The notes below the pieces were generated by a model that made no database searches, had not been told where the DNA came from, and saw only the letters and a list, made by a program, of their open reading frames with translations. Of a stretch of DNA of 64,000 nucleotides, positions 23,195 to 33,076 are shown in pieces. The DNA lies in NCBI RefSeq assembly GCF_040833975.1, contig NZ_CP162130.1, positions 1,376,001-1,440,000 of the forward strand, read 5' to 3'. The position numbers were made by a program, and so were the translations under genes. This DNA comes from Leptospira sp. WS92.C1. Its GTDB lineage: Bacteria > Spirochaetota > Leptospiria > Leptospirales > Leptospiraceae. Numbering within the stretch: position 1 is the stretch's first letter; each line of letters starts with the position of its first letter.

Positions 23195-23224
23195 TTGACT
23201 TGCCTTTATTTTTTTTCTTAATAC
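23195..23224 (+). promoter_or_regulatory. Possible promoter TTGACT-18-TAATAC
   Basis: TTGACT at 23195-23200 and TAATAC at 23219-23224, 18 bases apart, 61 bases before the REC gene start. Between them is a T-rich tract. No mapped start is available. Confidence 0.5.
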
Positions 23225-23284
23225 CGTAACACCTTGCGTTTTTTTTCAATTAGGTGAGTCGAATTAATTAGGTGAGTAATTCAG

Positions 23285-23674
23285 GTGGATAAGGCAATTC
23301 TTTTTGTAGACGACGAAGCTCTGATCCTTATGAGCATGAAATCCCAAGTGAAACGTCATTTGGGAGACGGATACCGGTACGAAACTGCGTTAGACGCAGG
23401 CGAGGCTTGGCAGATCATAGAGGAACTCATTCATGAGGATGTAAGAATTTTGATCATCATATCCGATTGGCTGATGCCTAACGTCAAAGGTGACGAGTTT
23501 CTCAGACAAGTTCACAGTAAGTATCCTGATATCCAGAAAGTGATCGTAACCGGTCATGCGGACGACTCGTCGATCGAAGCGCTCAAAAAAGAAATCAATC
23601 TGCGTTCTTATTTAAAAAAACCGTGGGATGAGAGGGAGTTGGTTTCCACAATCACGACCGCTCTTCAAAGTTAG
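23285..23674 (+). CDS. Stand-alone REC-domain response regulator
   Basis: A 129-residue single-domain receiver. FVDDE supplies the acidic pocket, the phospho-acceptor Asp lies in IISDWLMP, the switch Thr in IVTGHA and the Lys in YLKKPWD. It is a close paralogue of the REC domain of the preceding EAL protein (shared KGDE, PDI, KPWD segments). It starts with GTG at 23285, with AGGTGA nine bases upstream; that leader contains a duplicated ATTAGGTGAGT. Lacking an output domain, it probably acts as a phosphate shuttle or binds a partner. The large histidine kinase gene converges on it and is a likely partner. Confidence 0.85.
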   Translation: MDKAILFVDDEALILMSMKSQVKRHLGDGYRYETALDAGEAWQIIEELIHEDVRILIIISDWLMPNVKGDEFLRQVHSKYPDIQKVIVTGHADDSSIEALKKEINLRSYLKKPWDERELVSTITTALQS

Positions 23675-23767
23675 GTATTCTTCTTTAGTTTTTTCCGATC
23701 TTAGATCTGGATCTAAAAACAGCTTTTCTTTTGTTCCATCGAGGATGGAAATCGGTTTGATTGCTTT

Positions 23768-26700
23768 TTAAGAAAGAATGGGCAAATAAATTTTAAAGGA
23801 AGTTTTTCCGGGATTACTTTCGAGTTCGATTCTCCCTTCGTGTTTTTGCACAATTTTTTTGACAATATCCAAACCCAATCCGCTTCCTTCTCCCGGGGCC
23901 TTTGTGGTAAAAAAAGGTTCAAAAATTCTTTTTTGAATTTCGTTCGGAATACCGGGACCGCTATCGGTCACTTCGATCATCAATTCCGATTCTATCTTTT
24001 TCAAACGAAGAAGTATGGACCCCTTAAACTGCATCGCCTGTAAGGAATTGTAGATCAGATTTGTCCAGATATGCAATAGATCGTCCGGAAAACAAAGAAT
24101 AGGCGGTACATCTTCGAAATCCCGTTGTAACTCGACGCCCTTTTTTAATTGGTTTTGATAGATGGTCAATACGGTCTCGATCGTATCCTTGACAGAAGCC
24201 GGTATTCTTTCTCCGGTAATGTCGAAGTGTGAAAAGTTTTTGAGGGCATATAGAATTTTCGAAATCCGATCGACGGCAATCTGAATCGTTTTTGTATTTC
24301 TAAAAAAGAAGGATTCCAATGAGGAATACTCCAGGATAAGAGCCGATTCTTTTAACAAAAGAAGAGGGATAAATTTTTCGGGAAGTTCCCCGATTCCCAT
24401 ATCGACTAGAGTATCCGCATAGGAAGTTGCGAGTTGATGCGGGATATTCTTAAATTCTAATGTACTTGAAATTGTTTTCTTCCGGTTTCTTTGTTCCATT
24501 CCGGTAAAGTGTTCGTTGCTTTGGATCGCTTTTTCGATAAATTCCTCGGAAAGCTTTCTCATTTCCGAATTCAAGCTTCCCATAGCGACTTGAACACCGG
24601 GAAGCAAAGATCGAAATTGTTTGAGACATTCTTGAATGTTTTGATTGGAAGCCTGAACAGCTCCGATAGGATTGTTGATTTCATGGGCGATTCCCGCCAT
24701 CAATTGACCGAGGGCGGCCATTTTTTCGGATTGAATCAATTGAGACTGCGTTTTTTTCAAATTTTCTAATGTGTTTTCCAATTCCTCCTTTTGAATTTCT
24801 ATCAGTCTGTTTCTGACCCGAATTTCGTTGTTTACGGTTCTGAGCTCTTCGGCTTCCTTAAACGCCGTGGTATCGATGATGTTGATGGTATAGAAAATAC
24901 GTCCTTTGCTGATAAAACTTCTCTGGCTGATAATCGCCGGAAATAAATTTCCATTTTTCTTTTTGGCTTCGACTTCGATAGAATCCTGGTTTTTTAATAA
25001 ACGTCTTTTTTGCAGCATTTCTTTGAGGGATTTTCTCGAAAGCAAATCCTTTAAATCGATTCCGAGAGCCTCTTCCGCAGAATAACCGAATAATTTTTGA
25101 AACGCAGGATTGGAATCCTTAATTTTTATCTTACCCGCTTCCATCAAAACAATGGACTCGTTTGAAAACTTATAAAATGTTTGAAATCTCAACTCGGAAG
25201 TTTTGAGTTCTTCTTCCGCCCGTTTTCTTTCGGTAATATCGGTTACGGTTCCAACGATACGAAGAGGTTTTGAATCTTTATCTCGAAAGAGTTTTGCTTT
25301 TGCTTCCAACCAAACAATTTCCCCTTCAGGAAGTAATATTCTTTGTTGATAATATATGTCATCTTCCTCGGTATTTTCCGCGATGGCATCGTTTAAAAGT
25401 TTTTCGATCCGATTTCTATCGTCCGGGTGTGCGGTTTTCAAGACAGATTCCAGATTCCCACGGAAGTCCTCAGGTTTGGTTCTGAAAATTTGAAACGTTT
25501 TATCGGACCAAGTAACCCTGTCTTCGTCGATATCCCAGCTCCAGGTTCCCATGTTTGCCGCATTGAGTGCGAGACGAAGTCTTTCCTCGCTTTCCTTGAG
25601 CTTTTCCTCCGCTTTTTTCTTTTCGGTGACATCGATCATCGCGCCCAACATTCTAAAAGGCTGATCCGCCTGATCGTAAAGAAAAACCCCTCGATCCTCA
25701 ACGAGTACGTAGCCGCCATATTTTGTTTTAAAGCGATATATGGAACGAAACTTTGTGTGTTTCTCCATGGCTTCTTCCAGTTCTTTTATGATCCGTTCCA
25801 GATCGTCGGGATGGATATAATCGAACCAAATATCTATAGTGAAATCGCTGAATTCTTCGATTGTGAACCCGGTGAGGGAAAATAAGGCGCCCGCCCAGGT
25901 AATTTTTCTTGTGACTAGATTGCAGTCGTAGACCATGCTTCCGGTTTGTTCCGCGACGGTTCTGTATCTGTCTTCGCTCGCTATCAATGCCCTTTCTTTC
26001 AGAACATTTTCGGTGATATCGGTCACCAAAAAAACGAGGGACTGAATCCTTCCGTTTCGATCTTTGATGGGTGCTCCGTTGACCGAAAGATATTTGATCT
26101 TTTTAGAGGAAGTCACGATTGCGTGACGGATGTCGTATACGGGCCTACCCGTTTTCATAACCTGCGTAAACGGTTGATCTTCTTCCTTCCATTCGCTTCC
26201 ATCCAAAGAAGTGGATTCCCATTGATCCGAATTGTAACTTCTGGCTGCGATATCTTCGATTTTGATTCCGAGTATGAATTCCGAACTCCGGTTTGCGTAG
26301 AGAATTTTTCCTTTTGGATTGAGTACGACGATTGATGTGGGACTGTTCTCCATAACGGAGGAAAGAAGATCTCTTTCCTGTTTTAATTCTTCTTCCACTC
26401 TTTTGCGTTCGAGTGCGTTACTGATGATCTCCGCAAAGTTTCCGAGAAGCTGATTCTCCAAATGATCCAGATCGGGTTCTTTGAAAATTCCTATTTCTTC
26501 GGAACCGAATCCCATTCTTCCTTTTAAAATCCCTCCGATCATTAGCGGAATCGCGATATACGACCGGATTCCGTTTTTTTGAAGCATATCTCGATCTGAT
26601 TTCGCTTCGGACGGAAGGTCTTCGACTTTTTTTATCTTTGCGATTCTTCTTTTTTTCATCTCGGATGTAATAAAACTATGCGAATCGATCGTTTCGTTTT

Positions 26701-27064
26701 GATTGAGATTGCTGGTTTGAATTTTAGTTTGCGGATGAATCCATTCGTAGATCACTTTTCTTTTGGAATAATCGCCATTGTAGAACACGATAGTCGCTCT
26801 TTGCATATTGAGAAAAAGCCCGAGCCTTTCGAGTCCTGAGTTTATCGTTTTTTCGATTTCGTGAAAGGGAAGATTGATGATTTCTCTCGAGACGGCCGTT
26901 GTCACGGCTTCGAATCCGAGTCTGTATTGGAGAAGTTTTTCTTTTAGAGATTCTTTTTCTTCGATTTCTTTTTTCAAAGATAGAATTTTTTTTTCCGCCT
27001 CTTCGTATTTGTATTTTAGATTTTGGAAAGAATCTTCTTGGGTGTTCATTGGATGAAGTTCCAT
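23768..27064 (-). CDS. Soluble GAF/multi-PAS sensor histidine kinase
   Basis: A 1098-residue kinase without membrane segments. Order: short coiled coil, GAF (about 55-215), four PAS/PAC domains (about 230-355, 360-485, 490-615, 620-735), coiled coil, DHp with the phospho-acceptor His in MAGIAHEINNP, and HATPase_c with YNSLQAM (N box), DSGPGIP (G1), FEPFFTTKAPG and GSGLGLDIV (G2). About 150 residues separate the His box from the helix before the N box, longer than usual, because an extra helical segment is inserted in the DHp region. The start may be ATG 27064 or ATG 27049. It is convergent with the stand-alone REC gene. Ligands unknown; cytoplasmic small-molecule, gas or redox sensing is typical. 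Confidence 0.9.
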   Translation of the reverse strand: MELHPMNTQEDSFQNLKYKYEEAEKKILSLKKEIEEKESLKEKLLQYRLGFEAVTTAVSREIINLPFHEIEKTINSGLERLGLFLNMQRATIVFYNGDYSKRKVIYEWIHPQTKIQTSNLNQNETIDSHSFITSEMKKRRIAKIKKVEDLPSEAKSDRDMLQKNGIRSYIAIPLMIGGILKGRMGFGSEEIGIFKEPDLDHLENQLLGNFAEIISNALERKRVEEELKQERDLLSSVMENSPTSIVVLNPKGKILYANRSSEFILGIKIEDIAARSYNSDQWESTSLDGSEWKEEDQPFTQVMKTGRPVYDIRHAIVTSSKKIKYLSVNGAPIKDRNGRIQSLVFLVTDITENVLKERALIASEDRYRTVAEQTGSMVYDCNLVTRKITWAGALFSLTGFTIEEFSDFTIDIWFDYIHPDDLERIIKELEEAMEKHTKFRSIYRFKTKYGGYVLVEDRGVFLYDQADQPFRMLGAMIDVTEKKKAEEKLKESEERLRLALNAANMGTWSWDIDEDRVTWSDKTFQIFRTKPEDFRGNLESVLKTAHPDDRNRIEKLLNDAIAENTEEDDIYYQQRILLPEGEIVWLEAKAKLFRDKDSKPLRIVGTVTDITERKRAEEELKTSELRFQTFYKFSNESIVLMEAGKIKIKDSNPAFQKLFGYSAEEALGIDLKDLLSRKSLKEMLQKRRLLKNQDSIEVEAKKKNGNLFPAIISQRSFISKGRIFYTINIIDTTAFKEAEELRTVNNEIRVRNRLIEIQKEELENTLENLKKTQSQLIQSEKMAALGQLMAGIAHEINNPIGAVQASNQNIQECLKQFRSLLPGVQVAMGSLNSEMRKLSEEFIEKAIQSNEHFTGMEQRNRKKTISSTLEFKNIPHQLATSYADTLVDMGIGELPEKFIPLLLLKESALILEYSSLESFFFRNTKTIQIAVDRISKILYALKNFSHFDITGERIPASVKDTIETVLTIYQNQLKKGVELQRDFEDVPPILCFPDDLLHIWTNLIYNSLQAMQFKGSILLRLKKIESELMIEVTDSGPGIPNEIQKRIFEPFFTTKAPGEGSGLGLDIVKKIVQKHEGRIELESNPGKTSFKIYLPILS

Positions 27065-27686
27065 AAAACAACGGATTTAGAATTCGCTTCTGTTTTTAAA
27101 GAACGAGGATTCAAAAATTTTGCCCCCAACATGAAATACATTTACCCGAGAAATGAAATTCCCGCTTATGTTTTACATTGTATCTCATCGGGAAGGATTG
27201 AATACAAAAATAAAATTCATTTTCTTGAATGATGTGTCGTATTATTCAAAATCGTCTTTCAACGGACCAACTCTTGAGAATCATTCCTTATCGTTTTATA
27301 TTTCGAATACTAAATTCGACGCCGATTTTCTGAAATCAGAAACTACGATTCTCTTACTTTTTAAAAAAATGAATCCTGGAAGGATATTGTCAAAGGTGAG
27401 GATTCTTATTTTTTCGAAGCCGTTGGATTTTTTGAAAAAATTGCTTAAAAAAGACGCAGAATTGTCTCAATTTGTTTTATGAGTAAATTTGAATTCGCGT
27501 TTTCCGCTGAAATATCGTCTGATTCGGTTTCACCAAAAGAAAAAGTTTTTACGAGTTGATTCTCAACTTCGTTTCAAATTTCTGTAATTCTTCTCAGATT
27601 TTGTACAGAATCAATACAATAATTTGGTAAATTTCTTTCGGCTCAAAAGATAAAAAAAGAAATAAAAATTGATAAGGTGAAACGTA
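27065..27686. other. 622-base intergenic region
   Basis: Divergent spacer between the histidine kinase and the outer-membrane protein genes, AT-rich, and likely to hold both promoters. The ORF at 27153-27482 (109 codons) has no ribosome-binding site, odd composition and no recognisable protein. AAGGTGA sits six bases before the downstream start at 27687. Confidence 0.5.
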
Positions 27687-29231
27687 ATGAGATTTAGAGA
27701 GCTTTTTCTATTTTGTATATTGTTATTCTTCGGTTCCTCTTTGATCGCCGCCGATATCGTTCGTTTGAAAAACGGCCTGATCTATAGAGGTAAAGTGGTT
27801 CTTGAGGATGACGACAAAGTTCTTCTTGCAGAAAACGAGGATTTTATCCGTTACATCAACAAAGACAATGTGGTGAGTGTCACTTACGAAAGGTCTCAGG
27901 ATAAAAATAAAAATCTACTTCTTCTCGATAAAACCGCAAGCAGTTCAAAAACAGAAACTCCCACCCATACAAACCCATATTCGGGGATTGCCGCTCCCAT
28001 CGAAAGGGAGCCGCCTCATGCCGGAACTCAGGGAACCGATACGACGATCGATGTGACTCACGAAATCGTTACGGACTTTATTTGGCGGGGTTTGAGTTTT
28101 TCCGGGGAGATGGCAAATCGAAGAAGAAATGAAAGTTATCCTGCGACTACGATCGTACCTTCCTACCAACCTACGATCAATATCAATACTCCTCTGAAAG
28201 GATTTATGGTTCAATTTTGGGGAAACTTCCAATTGACGGATCGAAACGATAAAGATAACGACGGACGTTTACAACTTTTTCCAGGCGGTCCTGGACCTTC
28301 TTATCCGGGGCAGGGAAATCCGTTTACTCCTCCTGATCCCGATGTGCTCAATCAAAGTTGTGTGTATGATACTCAGAACAATCTTTTAAACGGAATGCCG
28401 GCGACTGGACCTACCTGCGGCGGGTTAACTCCAAAACCTTACAAAGAACAAAACGGTATGAAACGAGCAGACGGTTTGTTCTATTCCTTTTATTATACCT
28501 TTGAAAAAACTAGTTGGGGTAAATTTACCGTTGGGACCTGGTTCTACAATACGTTTAATAAAAATCCCGCATATCTTTCGACTCCATTAGGGGGCTATAA
28601 TTCGCTTGCGGCACAGGGGGTTTCCAGTTCAAACAACACATCCAATCAAGTGACCCGGCTTGCTTGGCAGGAATACTTTTTCTTTTGGCAATTGCCTTTT
28701 CTTTCCTACCTGACTCCCACTATTTCCTTTTACACTCAGATCACTGCCGAGAACTCGGGATTGACCGCGGGCAAGAATTATCTTTCTCTTTATGTGAGTC
28801 ATGAGTATTTTGCCGAGAAATTTTTCCGAATCACACCAGCAGTCAATATCGGATACGAGATGTCCAATAATATCGTGGATAACAGATACGGGATTCAGGA
28901 TATCACAAGCAGTCTGACGTTTTATTTTGGAAAATTTTTTATAAAAGGAAATCACGTTTATCGACCTAATATATACATGTATGACACCGATAATTACTAC
29001 GGTGCAACCGGGGGATACGTTAACCGAAATACTAAAGACGGTATGATTGTGGATCCGGGAAAAGTGAACGGACAGGTGAATCAATATATTTTGGACCAAA
29101 TTGCAACGAGTCCTTTGGTTCCGGATCCGGGAGACGGTTCATTGAGACAAGCGCTTCGAGAAGCGTATTTATTGCAGAAAATTCCGGCCCATTTATTTTG
29201 GTTTAGTATCGGATTTTCGCACAGTTTCTAA
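27687..29231 (+). CDS. Outer-membrane beta-barrel protein with N-terminal small-barrel module
   Basis: Exported 514-residue protein. A signal peptide runs to SSLIAA-DIV. Mature residues 1-45 (DIVRLKNGLIYRGKVV ... INKDNVVSVTY) match the short LKNGxxxxGxV beta-module seen at the start of many exported proteins. After a Ser/Thr/Pro linker the rest alternates hydrophobic and polar residues, is rich in Tyr, Phe, Trp and Asn, and ends LFWFSIGFSHSF with a terminal Phe, the usual mark of an outer-membrane barrel recognised by BamA. The segment DVTHEIVTDFIWRGLSFSG is a first strand. A Cache chemoreceptor gene begins 30 bases downstream, so they may share a transcript and a ligand. Transported solute unknown. 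Confidence 0.75.
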   Translation: MRFRELFLFCILLFFGSSLIAADIVRLKNGLIYRGKVVLEDDDKVLLAENEDFIRYINKDNVVSVTYERSQDKNKNLLLLDKTASSSKTETPTHTNPYSGIAAPIEREPPHAGTQGTDTTIDVTHEIVTDFIWRGLSFSGEMANRRRNESYPATTIVPSYQPTININTPLKGFMVQFWGNFQLTDRNDKDNDGRLQLFPGGPGPSYPGQGNPFTPPDPDVLNQSCVYDTQNNLLNGMPATGPTCGGLTPKPYKEQNGMKRADGLFYSFYYTFEKTSWGKFTVGTWFYNTFNKNPAYLSTPLGGYNSLAAQGVSSSNNTSNQVTRLAWQEYFFFWQLPFLSYLTPTISFYTQITAENSGLTAGKNYLSLYVSHEYFAEKFFRITPAVNIGYEMSNNIVDNRYGIQDITSSLTFYFGKFFIKGNHVYRPNIYMYDTDNYYGATGGYVNRNTKDGMIVDPGKVNGQVNQYILDQIATSPLVPDPGDGSLRQALREAYLLQKIPAHLFWFSIGFSHSF

Positions 29232-29261
29232 AAAACAAAGAACCGGGAACAAAGATAGAAT

Positions 29262-31394
29262 ATGAGCATACGTTTTAGAATTTCGTTGTATCTCTCGCTT
29301 GTGCTTTTAGCGGGATCTCTTACGATAACAACTATCAACACGATTACAACTTATTTTAAACTTTCTGAGGATATTCAATCTTCTTCCTCCTTGGTGGCTT
29401 CTCGATATGCGTTTGAGGTTCGTAATTTTTTTGACAAGGTTCTCGGAGGATTGAGAGGGTTGCAATTTCAACTTTCTCATGCCAGGCCGACTCGGGAAGA
29501 AACGATAGAAACTCTCAAGGATTTGGCAAAAACGGATCCTCACTATTTTGGTGCGTGGTCTGTTTTTGAAGCAGGCAAGTTCGATTCTAAAGACGCACAA
29601 TACGTGAATCGTTTGGGTTACGATTCTACGGGAAGATTTATTCCTTATCTCAATAAGGCTGCGGGAGCGGACAAGCCTCTCGTATTGGAGCCGGTGATCT
29701 ATTATGATAATCAGGATGCCAGCGGCTATTTTTACAACGTTCCAAAAAAAACGGGAATCGATTTTATCGCGGATCCGTTTGCGTATCCGGTTTCGGGTAG
29801 ACAAATCCTAATGATATCCGTTGTAAAACCTGTGAGAAGGAACGGTGTTGTCGCTGGGGTTGTGGGTATGGATATCACGATGGAAAATATGCAGGAGATG
29901 CTCGCACCGATTCGTCCTTATCAAGGCGAGGGCCATATCAGTCTGATTTCTCCCGGCGGTGTTTATGCCGCAAACGGAAAAGAACCGGAACTCGTCGGGA
30001 AAGAGATTCAAGATTCGGAGTGGAAAAGGAAAGTTTTGGAGGGAAGCCAAAAGCAGGAATTTCTAATTTTGAATCGGGAAGGATCCAAACATTTTTTCTA
30101 TTCCTTTTATCTCGGAGATTATGATAAAAAATGGATTTTAGAAGTGAGCGTTCCGGATCGTATTTTTTGGAAAAATCTTTCGAAAGTCATTTTGGAAACT
30201 ATGACTTCCTCTTTGCTCACAATGATCGTGATCGTATTTGTATTTAATGTAATATTCCAAAAATTGATTACGAGTGGAATCAATAGTGCGATTTCATTTT
30301 CTGAGGAGATTTCATCCGGAAACCTGATCGTTACAAATCCTTACGAACGTAAGGACGAGATCGGAAAACTTCTTTTTTCGCTAGATCAGATGAAGAATAA
30401 TATCAAAAGTATCATTCTCGAAATCAAAGGTTCCTCTGAATCTTTGAATTCCACATCCGATATGATGGCGGATTCGTCTAAGAATTTTTACGATGTGGCT
30501 CAGGAGCAGGCTTCCGCATCCGAAGAATCTTCTGCGGCTATCGAAGAGTTGGCCGCATCCGCGGACAATGTAGGAAAGTCCATGGAAAAGGCCATATCTC
30601 ACATGAAGGACATAGACGGTAATGTGATTCTTCTCAAGGAGCAGATCGAAAAGATCAACGAAGAAATGAAATCATTGTCCTCTTTGGCGAGTGAGTCTCA
30701 GCAACAGGCAACCACCGGTGAAAGTTCCATGAATCAATCGACAAAGGCGATGGATGAAATCGGAGACAGTGCATCGAGGATCAACGAAATTTTGTCGATC
30801 ATTACGGACATTTCCGAAAAGACCAACTTACTCGCGTTAAACGCAGCAATCGAAGCGGCCCGTGCAGGCGAAGCCGGAAAGGGGTTTGCGGTAGTTGCGG
30901 AAGAAATTTCCAAGTTGGCTTCGCAGACTTCCAACAGCGTTCAGGAAATCGGACAACTTGTGGATTCGACAAACAGGGCGGTGATGAACGGAACGAGCAA
31001 GGTAAAGGAAGCCTCCGGGATTCTTGCAAAGCTCAGAAATTCGGTCGATCTATTCGGAGTTTCCGCTAAAAACGTTTTGGAATCCGTCAATACTCAGGAA
31101 AAAAATACGGAGAAAATCCATCAGAGCGCGAGTTCGCTTATGAGTTTTAGCCTTCAAATTGAAGAAGCGGTTCAAGAACAAAGAAGAGCAACCGATGAAA
31201 TTACAAAGACGATCGTGAGTATCTCGGATGGAACTCAGGAAATTGCAAGCGGGGCGGATGATTTGACCGGTTTTTCCGGAAACATGCACATTCAATCCGA
31301 GGGTCTTCTCCGATTGATCGATCAGTTTAAGATAACGAGCGATGAACTCAATGCTTCTCCCAATGGGGCGAAGCAGAATGAAGCAATGAAATAG
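29262..31394 (+). CDS. Methyl-accepting chemotaxis protein with dCache sensor
   Basis: A 710-residue transmembrane chemoreceptor. TM1 is at about 8-28, the periplasmic dCache_1 domain spans about 35-295 (its strands include [43 protein letters not shown]), TM2 is near 310-330, then HAMP, and a long cytoplasmic coiled coil with the highly conserved hairpin [19 protein letters not shown]. Methylation sites are the usual Gln/Glu pairs on both helix arms. dCache domains bind amino acids or carboxylates. It follows the outer-membrane barrel gene by 30 bases, suggesting uptake and taxis toward the same compound. Confidence 0.93.
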   Translation: MSIRFRISLYLSLVLLAGSLTITTINTITTYFKLSEDIQSSSSLVASRYAFEVRNFFDKVLGGLRGLQFQLSHARPTREETIETLKDLAKTDPHYFGAWSVFEAGKFDSKDAQYVNRLGYDSTGRFIPYLNKAAGADKPLVLEPVIYYDNQDASGYFYNVPKKTGIDFIADPFAYPVSGRQILMISVVKPVRRNGVVAGVVGMDITMENMQEMLAPIRPYQGEGHISLISPGGVYAANGKEPELVGKEIQDSEWKRKVLEGSQKQEFLILNREGSKHFFYSFYLGDYDKKWILEVSVPDRIFWKNLSKVILETMTSSLLTMIVIVFVFNVIFQKLITSGINSAISFSEEISSGNLIVTNPYERKDEIGKLLFSLDQMKNNIKSIILEIKGSSESLNSTSDMMADSSKNFYDVAQEQASASEESSAAIEELAASADNVGKSMEKAISHMKDIDGNVILLKEQIEKINEEMKSLSSLASESQQQATTGESSMNQSTKAMDEIGDSASRINEILSIITDISEKTNLLALNAAIEAARAGEAGKGFAVVAEEISKLASQTSNSVQEIGQLVDSTNRAVMNGTSKVKEASGILAKLRNSVDLFGVSAKNVLESVNTQEKNTEKIHQSASSLMSFSLQIEEAVQEQRRATDEITKTIVSISDGTQEIASGADDLTGFSGNMHIQSEGLLRLIDQFKITSDELNASPNGAKQNEAMK

Positions 31395-31466
31395 AGCGTT
31401 TTCTTATTGTATCAGCAAATCAGATTCAATTCTGCAAATCTAAATCTTCTCTTACTCACATTGTTT

Positions 31467-32468
31467 TCAGCCTGGAGGCGACCACGCTAACATATATATC
31501 AAATGCCGTAGTAGATTGATTGGATACAATGCGATATCCAAGGCGGTCGATAATAGATATGCAGGTGATACTAAGCGTCTAATTTTTATTTTGTCTTCTA
31601 GCGAAATCCATTGATTTCTGAAATCAACATTTGTGTATCCTTCTTTTAATTTGATCATATATACGTTTGGAGAAATATTTTGCGGAAGAAAAAGAAATAC
31701 CAAATCGGGATTTTCCTCTTGGATTTTTAATTCGATTCGATTTTGTGGAAGCTTTTCCTCGACTAGTATTTTATTGGCATTCATTTTATCCCCTGTAAAG
31801 GAATAACCCGCACTCCAGTTATAAAGTAGATCATTGCGATTTTTTAAGTTAGCGGATCGTCCATAGGGTAATACTTGATGATTGACCGTGGAAATTGAAA
31901 CCGAAAAAAAAGTATGATCATTTTCTACGAAATACAAAAATCGTTCGTTTACTAAATAAATTTTTTTGATATCGATCGCCCTACCAAGCTCGACGAAGCC
32001 TAGTTCGTCGCAGCAATCTTGAAAATAAGGAGTCAATGTAACTGACTTTTTTTCCAATGGATGATTAGCATCCTTATCCACGTTCAAATTATTATAATTA
32101 TAATAAGCAAAATATAATCGGCCTTGGTCAGCGTTCAATTTTGAATCGTATTTGGATAAGAAAGTCTGAAAATCTATCAACTCTTTCGAGTGTATTAGTT
32201 TTCCGGGGCTACTACCATCAGAGAAGCAAGAATAGGTAACTTTGTTGATATAACTATTGGAATAGATGGCGCATGGTTTTGGTTCTGGATTTGGATGATA
32301 TTGTGAAAATTTTATAAACCCCATTTTCTTGACTCCAGTAATTTTAGAAAAATCCTTGGAGCTGCTTCTGTCTCTGTATTCGATCCATCGATACAATCCA
32401 TTCGTAATCGGAAAGAAACAGTTTAGATTTAGAAAAAATATAATTAAAAAAATAAAACTATTTCTCAT
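31467..32468 (-). CDS. AT-rich hypothetical lipoprotein
   Basis: A 333-residue protein I cannot name. The N-terminus MRNSFIFLIIFFLNLNC is a short signal ending at a Cys suitable for lipidation. The C-terminal 40 residues (VSPAYLLSTALDIALYPINLLRHLIYMLAW) are strongly hydrophobic and could be an amphipathic or membrane hairpin. The middle is beta-rich with many Tyr, Asn and Asp, and includes a CC pair. The DNA is clearly richer in A+T than its neighbours, a possible sign of transfer or of a variable surface-protein family. It is flanked by a 600-base spacer with perfect palindromes. Confidence 0.65.
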   Translation of the reverse strand: MRNSFIFLIIFFLNLNCFFPITNGLYRWIEYRDRSSSKDFSKITGVKKMGFIKFSQYHPNPEPKPCAIYSNSYINKVTYSCFSDGSSPGKLIHSKELIDFQTFLSKYDSKLNADQGRLYFAYYNYNNLNVDKDANHPLEKKSVTLTPYFQDCCDELGFVELGRAIDIKKIYLVNERFLYFVENDHTFFSVSISTVNHQVLPYGRSANLKNRNDLLYNWSAGYSFTGDKMNANKILVEEKLPQNRIELKIQEENPDLVFLFLPQNISPNVYMIKLKEGYTNVDFRNQWISLEDKIKIRRLVSPAYLLSTALDIALYPINLLRHLIYMLAWSPPG

Positions 32469-33076
32469 TTTATCGCTCCTCTCATTGGATCTGTTTGCAA
32501 TTTAAAAAACATTTGAGAATCAAAAGTGAATTTCTTAATATTTTTTATTGATACAAAGTATATCAAACAGCCTTTTGTCGTCGCAAAAAAGAATCAATAA
32601 TAAATTATTTCCATAATACAAAAATTTCTTTTGTATTCTAACATCTCAATACAGCAAAAGTTATAAAACAAAAGAGATTTTATTTTGGTCAATTTTAGCC
32701 GTTTCCTGTAGGGATCCGGAAAAGAAGGAGAGTCGGCAATTTTTTAGCACGTCTAAAAAGCCAAGGATTCAAAGGGGTGAACTACCTCATCTCCGATAAG
32801 CGCCGTGGTTGAGTGGAATCGAAAAAACTTTTTCTATATAGAATTTTCTTCGGAGCATCGGAGAAAGATCGTAAACAAACGATTCTTGAGAAAGAATCAT
32901 CTGAGATGATTCGGAAAGAATAAACGTTGTCAGAGGTCCTTGGTGGTAAGAATTTCTACGAGACACTTCGCGCCCCGATCATCTTACGGAGGAAATGGAA
33001 CTCCAACGGCCTGGAATTAAATTCGGAAAACTCTGCGGTAAGTTTGAGAAATCAAATTTGTGCATTCTAATTTCGT
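32469..33076. other. 608-base intergenic region with perfect hairpins
   Basis: Contains three near-perfect inverted repeats: TTTTTAG/CTAAAAA around CACGT (32741-32759, extended by GGC/GCC), GATTCTT/AAGAATC around GAGA (32881-32898), and the 19-base palindrome GAATCATCTGAGATGATTC (32894-32912). The last two share GAATC and are mutually exclusive. No protein gene is supported; the plus-strand ORF from 32995 runs into the minus-strand gene. Confidence 0.55.

Noticed and set aside
23701..23716. TTAGAT/ATCTAA hairpin between the REC and kinase genes
   Set aside because: AT-rich six-pair stem; could be a weak bidirectional terminator but is not convincing.
27153..27482. ORF of 109 codons in the kinase/outer-membrane protein spacer
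   Set aside because: No ribosome-binding site and composition of translated spacer DNA.
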